Source: Gammaproteobacteria bacterium (lineage in GTDB: Bacteria; Pseudomonadota; Gammaproteobacteria; GCA-001735895). Taken from it: a stretch of DNA of 19,394 bases. Shown piece after piece: positions 1 to 8,516 of this stretch. The number at the start of each line of letters is the position of its first letter. Position 1 is the stretch's first letter. The stretch is taken from assembly GCA_015494335.1 (NCBI GenBank), contig WGBK01000054.1, positions 1 through 19,394 on the forward strand, in the 5' to 3' direction. The notes under the pieces are model-generated. The model was not told where the DNA came from and ran no database searches. It saw only the letters and a program-made list of their open reading frames with translations. The translations under genes and the position numbers were made by a program.

Positions 1-1398
1 AACGACGCCTACATTATTGGCTTCTCCGCCGCCACCGCCACCCCCGCCGGAACCGTGCCCGCCACGACCTCCGTATCGGCCATTGGAAGGCAGAAATAGC
101 GATCCGGAGAGGTATCCGGCGCCGCTTCCGGCCTCTCCCGGCAGGCCACGGCCGCCGGTATTGCCGGTTGTTCCGCCCTTGGCGACCTTGCCGTCGTTTC
201 CTCCGCTACCGCCTGCACCGCCGGCGATGCTGCCGCCCAGGGGTGCGCTGCCCGGATTGCCCGATACGCCCTTGCCTCCATTGCCGCCGGGCCCTCCGCC
301 GCGGGTGCCGCCCTTGCCGCCGTTGCCGCCGGAGCCGGTATTGCCGCCGGGCGCCTGGTAACCGCCGGTCTGGTTGCCGTTTTCGCCGTCGTCACCCTTG
401 TTGCCGGGAGTGCCGGTTTTGCCGTTGATGCCGTCGCCGCCCATCCCGGCCGTGATCATATTGTTGCGCAGGTCGGCGAGGGAGAGGAAGTTCAGCAGTA
501 CGCCGTAGTTGCTGCCCGGCGTGCGGTCCTCGCCGGCTTCGACATCGCCGTTGAGGATCTGGTTGTCCAGCAGGTGAAAGACGGCCGAGCCGTCGCCACG
601 GGCAAAGATGCCGTACACATCCTCGGTGGCATCGGTGGAATCGCTGCCCATCAGGTCAAAGCCGGATACCCAGGTTTCCTGGGTCAGGTTCATGAAGCGC
701 AGTCCCTTGTGATTGATGTCGACAGGGGTCTTGTTGGAAGCCACATCGCGCAGCCACTCGGCATCGTAGCCGCCATAGAGACTGGTGCCGGAGGGGATGT
801 CCAGGTCGCTGGACGTTTCGTCGTAGCGGGCGCCGTTGGCGCGGGTCATGACATAGATGTCCTCCTGGTTGGTGGTCACAGAGGCTATGGCCTTGGCGAG
901 GCTGGCAAAGGGATTGTCGCGGCTGCCGCTGCCGTTGCTGTCGTCGCCGCTGTCGCCGTCCACGAAGTAGGTGACATTGATATCCTCGAACACTTGAACG
1001 CGGACCCGGGCGGGACTGCTGTCTTCCTGGCCGTCATTGACCACCAGTTCGAAGATCAGCGTATCCACCGTATCGGGGGCGGAAAATACCGGATTGGGCC
1101 CGCTGAGCGTACCACCCCCTCCGGTCACATCCGGACCCTTGGTCTGGGTCCAGGTGTAGCTCAGGCTGTCGCCGTCGGCATCGCTGCTGGCGCTGCCGTC
1201 GAGATTTACCGTGAAACCGCGGCTGATATCGACGGCACTGCCGGCATCGGCCACGGGGCGGTTGTTGCTGCTGCCGCCTCCGCCGCCGTTGCCGCCGCCA
1301 TCGTCGGGACCGCTGCCGCCTCCGCCACCGCAGGCGGCGAGTCCCAGGCTGGTCAGAACGACCAGTGCTCGAAGCGGGTACAGGGTTGGAATGTTCAT
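1..1398 (-). CDS. Glycine-rich exported lipoprotein with PKD-like and beta-helix-like regions (3' end cut by window)
   Basis: The minus frame from the ATG at 1398 is open for 466 codons to the window edge, so the C-terminus is missing. An AAGGAG Shine-Dalgarno sits 8 nt before the ATG. Residues 1-23 form a lipoprotein signal (hydrophobic stretch, then LAAC with Cys23), followed by a Gly/Ser/Asn linker. Residues about 47-142 resemble a PKD/REJ Ig-like domain (NRPVADAG, LDGSASSDADGDSLSYTW). From about 143 the motif YFVDGDSGDDSNGSGSRDNPF resembles the start of DUF1565/right-handed beta-helix proteins. From about 315 to the edge it is Gly-rich, opening with consecutive xxG triplets (GDG ING KTG TPG NKG DDG ENG) like collagen repeats. 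It lies 31 bp after the extended frame of the upstream lipoprotein gene, so they are probably co-transcribed. Role unknown; a surface or matrix protein is an inference. Plus-strand frames here are proline/arginine-rich shadows. Confidence 0.85.
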   Translation of the reverse strand, partial: MNIPTLYPLRALVVLTSLGLAACGGGGGSGPDDGGGNGGGGGSSNNRPVADAGSAVDISRGFTVNLDGSASSDADGDSLSYTWTQTKGPDVTGGGGTLSGPNPVFSAPDTVDTLIFELVVNDGQEDSSPARVRVQVFEDINVTYFVDGDSGDDSNGSGSRDNPFASLAKAIASVTTNQEDIYVMTRANGARYDETSSDLDIPSGTSLYGGYDAEWLRDVASNKTPVDINHKGLRFMNLTQETWVSGFDLMGSDSTDATEDVYGIFARGDGSAVFHLLDNQILNGDVEAGEDRTPGSNYGVLLNFLSLADLRNNMITAGMGGDGINGKTGTPGNKGDDGENGNQTGGYQAPGGNTGSGGNGGKGGTRGGGPGGNGGKGVSGNPGSAPLGGSIAGGAGGSGGNDGKVAKGGTTGNTGGRGLPGEAGSGAGYLSGSLFLPSNGRYGGRGGHGSGGGGGGGGEANNVGVV

Positions 1399-1429
1399 GC
1401 GATTGTGCTCCTTGGGTTGGAGGGGTGGT

Positions 1430-1519
1430 TCATTCCACCCAGTAATTGATGATTTCAAACTGCTGCCCGGAGGGGCTGTCGTCGTAGAGATAGGTGAACA
1501 GCCCCCAGGAAAAGCGCTA
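1430..1519 (-). other. In-frame amber codon plus 28-codon protein-like tail of the FG-GAP lipoprotein
   Basis: After the TAG at 1519-1517 the same reading frame continues RFSWGLFTYLYDD, then SPSGQQ, then FEIINYWVE and ends at TGA (1432-1430). The tail is aromatic and beta-strand-like, matching the style of the preceding C-terminal domain, and it fills most of what would otherwise be a 118-bp gap. With it the next gene starts 31 bp downstream with its own Shine-Dalgarno. TAG differs by one base from the Tyr codons TAC/TAT and from the Gln codon CAG. I see no special readthrough structure around it. The stop and the open frame are seen directly; that the tail belongs to the protein is inference. 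Confidence 0.75.
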
Positions 1520-4006
1520 CTTGCCGTATTCGCTGGTCGGCAGATCCATCTCCGCGACGCTGCCGGTGTATTCCGATTCCTCGCCGTGGATGATCTGCAG
1601 CGAGTCATCGTAGGAAGTTCCGACGCTGAAACCGGCTACCACCGTGCCCACCGTGCCCTGTACCGAAAGATCGAAATCGGCGCCGTAGGCGGTGCCGGCT
1701 CCGGTCTCCTCGGCCACATTGATGGAGAGGCTCTTGAAGCCACCGGAATTGCCGACGGAGGTGGGGCCATGCTCGAAACCGGTGTAGCGGGCAAGCAGAT
1801 CATCCTTGTCGGCTGCCGAGGGGTAGCTCGAAGGCTTGCCGATCCGGTGCCGGAACAGGCTGCTGTCGACGACCGGACCGCCGGGAGCCCGGTTTTCGTT
1901 GTAACGGCTTCTCTCAACCTGGATTTCGATGGGTTCGCGCGGCAGGGAGATCACCACCCGGGAACCGATCAGCTCGGGATCCGGGTGAGAGGTCACCTCG
2001 TAGGTGTACTGGTCCAGCGGGATCGTGGTGAAGATCACCGTATCCTCGATCGGGCCCGTGGTGTAGACGATGCGCTTGGTGACCCGGTAGGCCCTGGACT
2101 GGATACGGCTGGCGCGAGTCTGCAGCGTGGCCAGCATCTGGAACCCCGTCACCTTGACGCCGAGGGCGCTGAATTCGGCTTCGAAGCCGGCCGTGGCGCT
2201 GGCCCTGACCGAGAGCACCTTTTCCTCGCTCACGGTGGTGCTGCTGGCCGTGCCATAGGATGTGCGGCAGGCATCCTCGCTCTGTCCGCGGGATGGATCG
2301 CAGGGAGCGGCGGCCAGGGCCGCTATCAATACCGGCTCGGTGAAGATCAGGCGGTATTCGCCTTCGGAAAAGCGCAGGGCGAGGCTGTCGTGGTTGATGT
2401 TGCTCGCCATCAGGATCGGACGAATCGCTGCCGCGCCGGGGTCCTGCAGGGGCAGTTGGTTCATGCGGCGCCATTCCCGGTCGAAGATGGGCTCGGTCAG
2501 GGGCGGGGATCCGGCATCGGGGTTGCTCAGCCCCCAGGTTTCGAGCCGGTTGGTGGCCTGGGAATAGAACAGGATGTTCTGCCGCCCGTCGGCGGTGAAA
2601 TCACCGGCCGTCATGCTGCTGTTGTCGCGATCGAAGCGGCCACGAAATCCACCGGTGCCGGCATCGAACAGGCTGCCCTCGTCGATGACGGCGTAACGGG
2701 GCTGACCGTTCTCATCGAGGCCCCAGACATACTGGCTCCAGGGTTCGGCCTGGACGAAATCCTCGAACAGGTACTGGTTGGCCTGGATTTCCGCCAGACC
2801 GTCACCGTCCAGGTCGACCACATTGACATGAACGAAGCGGAGTTGCCCCGGATCGCTGCGGGAGCAACCGCCGGGCAGTGAGGGCACCAGGTCGCGTCCG
2901 CCGAGGGGAAGGTTGCTGCGCGGGATGTCGTCCAGAGCCACCAGCAGGTAGCGGTAGCCGCAGTTGCCGTTGGGGTCGAAGTTCTGCAGTCCGCCGAACA
3001 GGATCTCGTCGACATTGTCGCCGTCGATGTCGCCGATGGCGACATCCGCAACAATGGCGGTACGGTTGACCTGGCTCAGGGTGGCGCGAATCAGATCGTT
3101 ACCGAGGGCGGCATGGTTTGCTCCGCCATCGTCGTACAGAAAATAGCGGGCCGTACCGGCCTCCCGGTTGCCTGCCGCAAAACGCTCGTTGACCACGGCC
3201 ACCAGCTCCTGCCCGGCGTCGTTGTCCAGATTGCCACTGGCCAGGGACAGGCTGATGCGACTGCCGGCCACGGCCTGGGGCAGGTCGATCATCGACGGCG
3301 CCAGCTCCAGATTGCCGTTGCTGTTGGCCAGGAACAGCAAACGGGCGCCGCCGTCGAGGGCCAGGCCGACCGCGAACTCGGCGAGGCCGTCGCCGTTGAA
3401 GTCTCCGGCCTGCAGGGCCAGATCGATTGCGGGATCGCTGCTGACGACCAGTGTCTGATCGACCGCGAAGCCGATCACGCCACTGGTAACGGATTCCTGC
3501 CAGGTCTGCAACATCACCGAACCGTCGCCCTCGCGGTAGACCACCACGACTTCGTCGAGTCCGTCACCGTCGATATCCGCGGCGGAAGCCGCCCGCAGAT
3601 TCTCCGGCTGAATGCCGGAGGCATCGGCCCAGGGCGTGTCGGTGGAGGCGGGCGTGAAGTAATCCTCGCGGGCGTAGATGGGACGGTTGTTCTGGCTCTG
3701 CAATTCGAACAGCGTCATGCGGCTGCCGGTATTGGCGAACTGCGGGCCGATGAGCAGTATCTCCTCGATGGTGTCGAAGGAGCGGGCCGAGCCGAAGGGG
3801 CTGTAATCGTCGGGCAGGGGCTGGTTGTCATCGCCTTGCCGCGCCGAGTGCTCGACGGGAACACCCAGATTGACCAGCGAGTCGAGAACCGGGTCTCCCG
3901 TGGCCGAAGCATTCCCGTCGTCACGGGCGCCGCCACCACAGGCGTTCAGAAACAGGGGGAGCAGGAAGGCAGCGACGGCCAGCCGGCAAGGGTTGATGCG
4001 ATTCAT
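1517..4006 (-). CDS. FG-GAP/VCBS-like repeat lipoprotein ending at a suspicious in-frame amber codon
   Basis: The 829-residue frame starts at ATG 4006, preceded by GGAGGA about 6 nt upstream. Residues 1-23 are a lipoprotein signal peptide (FLNAC, Cys23). Residues about 130-500 carry several FG-GAP/VCBS-type motifs with Ca-binding loops, among them AADIDGDGLDEVVVV, AGDFNGDGLAEFAV, IGDIDGDNVDEILF and VDLDGDGLAEI, as in integrin-alpha-like beta-propellers. Residues about 540 onward form a second, mostly beta-rich domain that I cannot name securely. The frame stops at TAG (1519-1517), yet the same frame continues with 28 sensible codons to a TGA at 1430; see the separate entry. The natural product is then probably 858 residues. 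It follows the Ser/Thr kinase gene after 101 bp and precedes a second lipoprotein gene. Exported location is well supported; function (adhesion, binding or toxin-like) is not known. Confidence 0.85.
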   Translation of the reverse strand: MNRINPCRLAVAAFLLPLFLNACGGGARDDGNASATGDPVLDSLVNLGVPVEHSARQGDDNQPLPDDYSPFGSARSFDTIEEILLIGPQFANTGSRMTLFELQSQNNRPIYAREDYFTPASTDTPWADASGIQPENLRAASAADIDGDGLDEVVVVYREGDGSVMLQTWQESVTSGVIGFAVDQTLVVSSDPAIDLALQAGDFNGDGLAEFAVGLALDGGARLLFLANSNGNLELAPSMIDLPQAVAGSRISLSLASGNLDNDAGQELVAVVNERFAAGNREAGTARYFLYDDGGANHAALGNDLIRATLSQVNRTAIVADVAIGDIDGDNVDEILFGGLQNFDPNGNCGYRYLLVALDDIPRSNLPLGGRDLVPSLPGGCSRSDPGQLRFVHVNVVDLDGDGLAEIQANQYLFEDFVQAEPWSQYVWGLDENGQPRYAVIDEGSLFDAGTGGFRGRFDRDNSSMTAGDFTADGRQNILFYSQATNRLETWGLSNPDAGSPPLTEPIFDREWRRMNQLPLQDPGAAAIRPILMASNINHDSLALRFSEGEYRLIFTEPVLIAALAAAPCDPSRGQSEDACRTSYGTASSTTVSEEKVLSVRASATAGFEAEFSALGVKVTGFQMLATLQTRASRIQSRAYRVTKRIVYTTGPIEDTVIFTTIPLDQYTYEVTSHPDPELIGSRVVISLPREPIEIQVERSRYNENRAPGGPVVDSSLFRHRIGKPSSYPSAADKDDLLARYTGFEHGPTSVGNSGGFKSLSINVAEETGAGTAYGADFDLSVQGTVGTVVAGFSVGTSYDDSLQIIHGEESEYTGSVAEMDLPTSEYGK

Positions 4007-4107
4007 GATATTCCTCCGTTGTCTTTCTGTTCGAAGCCTTTTGGCGGCTCTCTGGAAGTAACAAGCGGAGAAACGGGGTGAAAACCCTCAAACGGACGAC
4101 AAAAAGA
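4007..4107 (-). other. Leader/intergenic region before the FG-GAP lipoprotein gene
   Basis: This 101-bp gap separates the kinase stop from the lipoprotein start. It contains the GGAGGA ribosome site next to ATG 4006 and a small possible stem, AGCC/GGCT around GCCAAAA. I see no convincing sigma-70 promoter and no T-tract terminator. It could carry a promoter for the neighbouring ECF sigma factor, or simply be a spacer in one long transcript. Confidence 0.3.
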
Positions 4108-6786
4108 TCAAATGCGATAGCGGTCGGCCATGTCCGGCCGGTTGCTGTCTTCGTAGAGGGCAATGAGGAGCTTGCGGGTCTGCTCGACGGGTTCCGGGTG
4201 CAGCTCCGGTGTCAGCATCAGGATGCGCCAGGCCTCGATCAGCAGCGGCTCGGCCCGGTCGGTCTGCCCCAGCGTCAGCCGGGCCTCGCCGAGCAGTTGC
4301 AGGGAAACGGCGATGCGCCAGTTGTCGGCCGGGAGCAGGGCCTGCCGGACCTCGAGCGAGCGTTGCAGGACCGGCAAGGCGTCGCCAGGCCGTTCGAGGC
4401 GCAACAGGCTGCGCCCGAGACCTGCCAGTGGCGAGGCAATCTTGATCGAAGCGGTATCCGGAGACAGGACATCGAAGCGCCGGATGCTTTCGCGATAGAC
4501 GCGCTCGGCCTCGGCGTAGTCGCCTTTCGCATAGTAGAGACCGGCGAGGCTGCCGTAACTGCCGGCGATATAGGGATGATCGTTGCCAAACAGCGCCTTG
4601 AGGGTCCGGATGGAGGCCTGACGCGCCGGAATGGCTTCGCCGTAGCGTTTGGCCGCGGTGAGGATATGGGCGATGTTGCCCTGGCTTGCGGCCACCTCGA
4701 CATGGGCGTCGCCGAGGATGGAGCGGCGGGTCTGCAGGCTTTCCCGGGCCAGTTGCAGCGCTTCGTCGTATTTCCCGACAAAGGTCAGGCTGCGCGCCAG
4801 CTGATTGAGGGTATGGGCGGTTTCCAGGTGCTGGTTGCCGTAGGCGGCGCGCTTGGCGGACAGGGCTCTGCGCAGCTCGCTTTCCCCTTTTTCGTGGCTT
4901 CCCATGCGGCGGTAAAGCATGCCGAGGAAGGTGCGCGCCTCGCCGACCTCTGCCGAGTTCTCGCCATGGGCGGCCAGCTGCTGTTCGAGGATCCGCTTCT
5001 GGATCGGCAGGGCTTCCTGGTTCTTTTCCTGCTCGGTCAGCAGGGCTACCAGTCCGAGTTGTATGTCGATGATCCGGGCCGGATCGCCGGGCTGTTGCCG
5101 CGCCAGCGCCAGGGCTTCGCGGTAGCTGGCTTCCGAGGTCGGATAGTCGCCCAGCTGGTATTCCAGGTCGGCGCGTACCACGGTCTGCTCCAGCTTCAGG
5201 AGGATGGGGGGATTGCTCGAGGCCGCGATCAGGTTTCCGGCGCGCTGGATCAGTTGCCGGGCCTTGACGTGATCGCCGAGCTTGAGATGGACCCGGCCGA
5301 TGGTCTGCAGCATGGCGGCCTGCATCAACGGCTGTTTCCGTAGCTGATCGATCTTCTCTTCGCCATTGGCCAGCAGTTCGCGGGCGGTGAGATCCTCGCC
5401 GGCGCTCTGGTTCGGGTCGGCGGCATCGAAGATGTCGACCATGAATTCGCTGATGCGGTTGGAGCGTTCGGCCTGCAGTTGCGCCTGCTCGCGCTGGCGA
5501 TCAATCTCGCGGGTCTGGATCACGGTGACGACCAGGAAGACCAGAACGGCCATGGCGAATCCGGTACCCAGTGATACCGGCAGGCGGTGGCGACGCAGGA
5601 ACTTGCCGAGACGGTAGGCCAGGTGGTCGGGTTGGGCGCGGATCGGAAAATGACCCAGATAGCGATCGATGTCCTCGCAAAATTCGGAAACCGAGTTGTA
5701 GCGGCGCTCGGGCGGTTTTTGCAGGGCCTTGAGCACGATGGTGTCGAGATCACCGGAGAGTTTTGCCCTCAATTGCCGACGCGAGACCGGTTTTTTTCCG
5801 GATTCTCCAGCTTCCTCCGATTGCAACAGGGAAAAATCTTCGCCAATCGCCTGGCTCGGGCGTAGAGGGTCCTGCTCGCAGATGCGCTGTTCCAGTGCCA
5901 TCCGGCCGATCTCGTCGGCATCGAACAGCTTGCGTTCGGTCAACATCTGGTAGAGCAGGGTGCCAAGGGCATAGACATCGGTCTGGGTGGTGATGGGCTC
6001 GCCCAGTACTTGTTCCGGCGAGGCGTTCTCCGGTGTCAGCAGGCGCAGCTCGCTGGCGGTGCTGGCCTTCGATCCCTCCGGTTCCGGGTTCAACAGCTTG
6101 GCAATGCCGAAATCCAGCAGCTTGGTCTGGCCGTCGGCAGTGACCAGGATATTGGCCGGCTTGATGTCGCGGTGGACGACCAGGTGACGGTGGGCATAGT
6201 CCACGGCATCGCAGACCTGCTGGAACAGGCGCAAGCGCTGCGACAGGGACAGTCTTTGTTGCTGGCAGTGCTCGACGATGGGAATGCCGTCCACATACTC
6301 CATGACCAGGTAAGGCAGGCCGTTGTCGGTGGTGCCGCCGTCGAGCAGGTGGGCGATATTGGGGTGGTTGAGCCGTGCGAGTATGCGCCGCTCGGTTTCG
6401 AAGCGCTGCAGGGTACCGGAATTGATGCTGCTGGCATGGATCAGCTTGATTGCCACCTCCTGCTCGAAAGAGGCATCCACGCGCTGGCCACGATAGACAC
6501 AGCCCATGCCACCCTCGCCGATCCGACCGGTGATGCGCCAGGGGCCGAGATGGTCGCCCTCGCGCACCGAGAAGTGCTCGCTGACCAGTTCTTGCAGGCC
6601 GCTGGATACAGCCGTGGTCAGGGCCGAATCCGTTTGTGCATCCTGGTCCAGCAGGGCCTGTACCTGTTGCAGCAGATCCCTGTCGTCCTTGCAGAAGGCC
6701 ACCAGGTAGTCGTGGCGCCGGCTCTCGGGGTATTCCAGGGCATCGTGGAACAGCTGCTTGATGAGTTGCCAGCGCATCGCGTCCAT
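4108..6786 (-). CDS. Transmembrane Ser/Thr protein kinase with C-terminal TPR domain (Hanks/PknB type)
   Basis: Predicted 892 residues. The frame stays open to 7140, but the upstream part is a shadow of the sigma gene. The chosen ATG (6786-6784) shares its A with the sigma stop codon (TGATG), which implies translational coupling. The kinase domain spans about 82-380: glycine loop IGEGGMG (89-95), VAIK with Lys114, catalytic HRDIKPAN (205-212, Asp207), DFG (225-227), and SPE in the APE position (about 256-258). All key residues are intact, so it should be active. One membrane helix lies at about 403-424. The rest, to 892, holds repeated TPR-like helices (for example AMLQTIGRVHLKLGDHVKAR). With the kinase domain in the cytoplasm, the TPR part would be periplasmic and could sense a ligand or envelope state. 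The likely substrate is the adjacent ECF sigma factor. Some related kinases instead serve type VI secretion, but no such genes are here. Confidence 0.93.
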   Translation of the reverse strand: MDAMRWQLIKQLFHDALEYPESRRHDYLVAFCKDDRDLLQQVQALLDQDAQTDSALTTAVSSGLQELVSEHFSVREGDHLGPWRITGRIGEGGMGCVYRGQRVDASFEQEVAIKLIHASSINSGTLQRFETERRILARLNHPNIAHLLDGGTTDNGLPYLVMEYVDGIPIVEHCQQQRLSLSQRLRLFQQVCDAVDYAHRHLVVHRDIKPANILVTADGQTKLLDFGIAKLLNPEPEGSKASTASELRLLTPENASPEQVLGEPITTQTDVYALGTLLYQMLTERKLFDADEIGRMALEQRICEQDPLRPSQAIGEDFSLLQSEEAGESGKKPVSRRQLRAKLSGDLDTIVLKALQKPPERRYNSVSEFCEDIDRYLGHFPIRAQPDHLAYRLGKFLRRHRLPVSLGTGFAMAVLVFLVVTVIQTREIDRQREQAQLQAERSNRISEFMVDIFDAADPNQSAGEDLTARELLANGEEKIDQLRKQPLMQAAMLQTIGRVHLKLGDHVKARQLIQRAGNLIAASSNPPILLKLEQTVVRADLEYQLGDYPTSEASYREALALARQQPGDPARIIDIQLGLVALLTEQEKNQEALPIQKRILEQQLAAHGENSAEVGEARTFLGMLYRRMGSHEKGESELRRALSAKRAAYGNQHLETAHTLNQLARSLTFVGKYDEALQLARESLQTRRSILGDAHVEVAASQGNIAHILTAAKRYGEAIPARQASIRTLKALFGNDHPYIAGSYGSLAGLYYAKGDYAEAERVYRESIRRFDVLSPDTASIKIASPLAGLGRSLLRLERPGDALPVLQRSLEVRQALLPADNWRIAVSLQLLGEARLTLGQTDRAEPLLIEAWRILMLTPELHPEPVEQTRKLLIALYEDSNRPDMADRYRI

Positions 6787-7343
6787 CAGCTCTGCTCCAG
6801 TTGTTCGCGAATCCAGGCGCGGGCCAGGCGTATGTCCCGCTCCACCGTGGCCACCGAGATACCTTCCACGGCGGCGATCTCCCGGTTGCCCAGGCCGGAA
6901 AAAAGGCGCAATTCGAAAAGATGACTGGCGCGTTGATCGAATTCTTCGAGGTCGCTGAGCAGCCGGTCGAGGTAGAGCAGATCGGTGAGGGATTCGGAAG
7001 TGGTCTGCAGCGCCTCCTCGAAATCGACGCGAACCAGGCCGCCGCCGCGCTTGCGTGCCGCCTTGTTGCGCGCATGATCGACCAGGATGCGGCGCATCTG
7101 GCGCGCTGCGATGGCATAGAAGTGGGCCCGGTTCTGCCATTCCATGTCCATGTTGACCAGCCGCAGGTAGGCTTCGTTGACCAGGGCCGTGGCCTGCAGG
7201 GTGTGACCGGCCCGTTCCTGGCTCATGTAATGGCGGGCCAGCCGGTGCAGTTCGTCGAGAACAATGGGGGTGAGCCGGTCCAGCGCCGTGGGATCGCCCT
7301 GGCCGAGTTGTCCCAGCAGTTGCGTCACTTCCTGTTGCTTCAT
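6786..7343 (-). CDS. ECF RNA polymerase sigma factor, kinase-linked type
   Basis: A 185-residue sigma-70 family ECF protein. The start at ATG 7343 (MKQQEV) is chosen because GGGAGGA lies about 10 nt upstream and homology-like sequence begins there; the longer frame further upstream shadows the ABC gene. Region 2 spans about 20-95 (TALVNEAYLRL, FYAIAARQMRRILVDHAR) and region 4 about 125-182, with the helix-turn-helix around REIAAVEGISVATVERDIRL. It looks like the ECF group (TIGR02999-like) commonly encoded beside Ser/Thr kinases. In region 2.2 the usual DAED motif is replaced by Gln50-Ala-Thr52-Ala, which removes the acidic residues used to contact RNA polymerase. This fits activation by phosphorylation of Thr52. 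There is no anti-sigma gene; the partner is the overlapping kinase gene. Likely targets are its own operon and the downstream lipoproteins, by inference. Confidence 0.93.
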   Translation of the reverse strand: MKQQEVTQLLGQLGQGDPTALDRLTPIVLDELHRLARHYMSQERAGHTLQATALVNEAYLRLVNMDMEWQNRAHFYAIAARQMRRILVDHARNKAARKRGGGLVRVDFEEALQTTSESLTDLLYLDRLLSDLEEFDQRASHLFELRLFSGLGNREIAAVEGISVATVERDIRLARAWIREQLEQS

Positions 7344-7422
7344 GGCGGGAAAGTCCTCCCGGACGCCCGGCGACGGGAGTCGCGTTTCGGGCTCGCAGGA
7401 GCAGGGTAACGGGAAATCGCGG

Positions 7423-7464
7423 CCGGGGCCAGCCCCGGAAGAGGAAGGACGGGGCCTGACCGGC

Positions 7465-7470
<6 letters not shown>
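7423..7470 (-). terminator. Two small hairpins after the ABC ATPase gene, possible terminator
   Basis: On the minus strand GCCTGA-GCCGG-TCAGGC (7470-7454) is a perfect 6-bp stem that includes the ATPase stop codon. It is followed by a pyrimidine-rich stretch. A second stem, CCGGGG/CCCCGG, lies at 7438-7423. Neither has a true T-run, so intrinsic termination is uncertain. They mark the boundary between the ABC operon and the sigma/kinase unit. Confidence 0.35.
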
Positions 7471-8508
<1,038 letters not shown>

Positions 8509-8516
8509 GGCGGGTT

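Noticed and set aside
1..455. Repetitive GCC/GGC-rich DNA that could suggest a tandem repeat or CRISPR-like array
   Set aside because: There are no evenly spaced identical repeats; the pattern comes from glycine codons in the lipoprotein's Gly-rich region.
574..1449. Plus-strand open frame of 291 codons, and a 556-codon one at 1211-2881
   Set aside because: Both lie opposite clear minus-strand lipoprotein genes with signal peptides, ribosome sites and domains; their low-complexity Ala/Gly/Pro composition is typical of antisense shadows in GC-rich DNA.
4078..5343. Plus-strand open frame of 421 codons
   Set aside because: Antisense to the TPR region of the kinase; no recognisable motif and no supporting start signal.
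6787..7140. N-terminal extension of the kinase to 1010 residues
   Set aside because: The extra 118 residues are Arg/Pro-rich, unlike any kinase, and coincide with the sigma factor gene in another frame; the ATG overlapping the sigma stop is the better start.
7344..7464. A promoter for the sigma/kinase unit
   Set aside because: I found no convincing sigma-70 or ECF-type -35/-10 pair; only small hairpins are visible.
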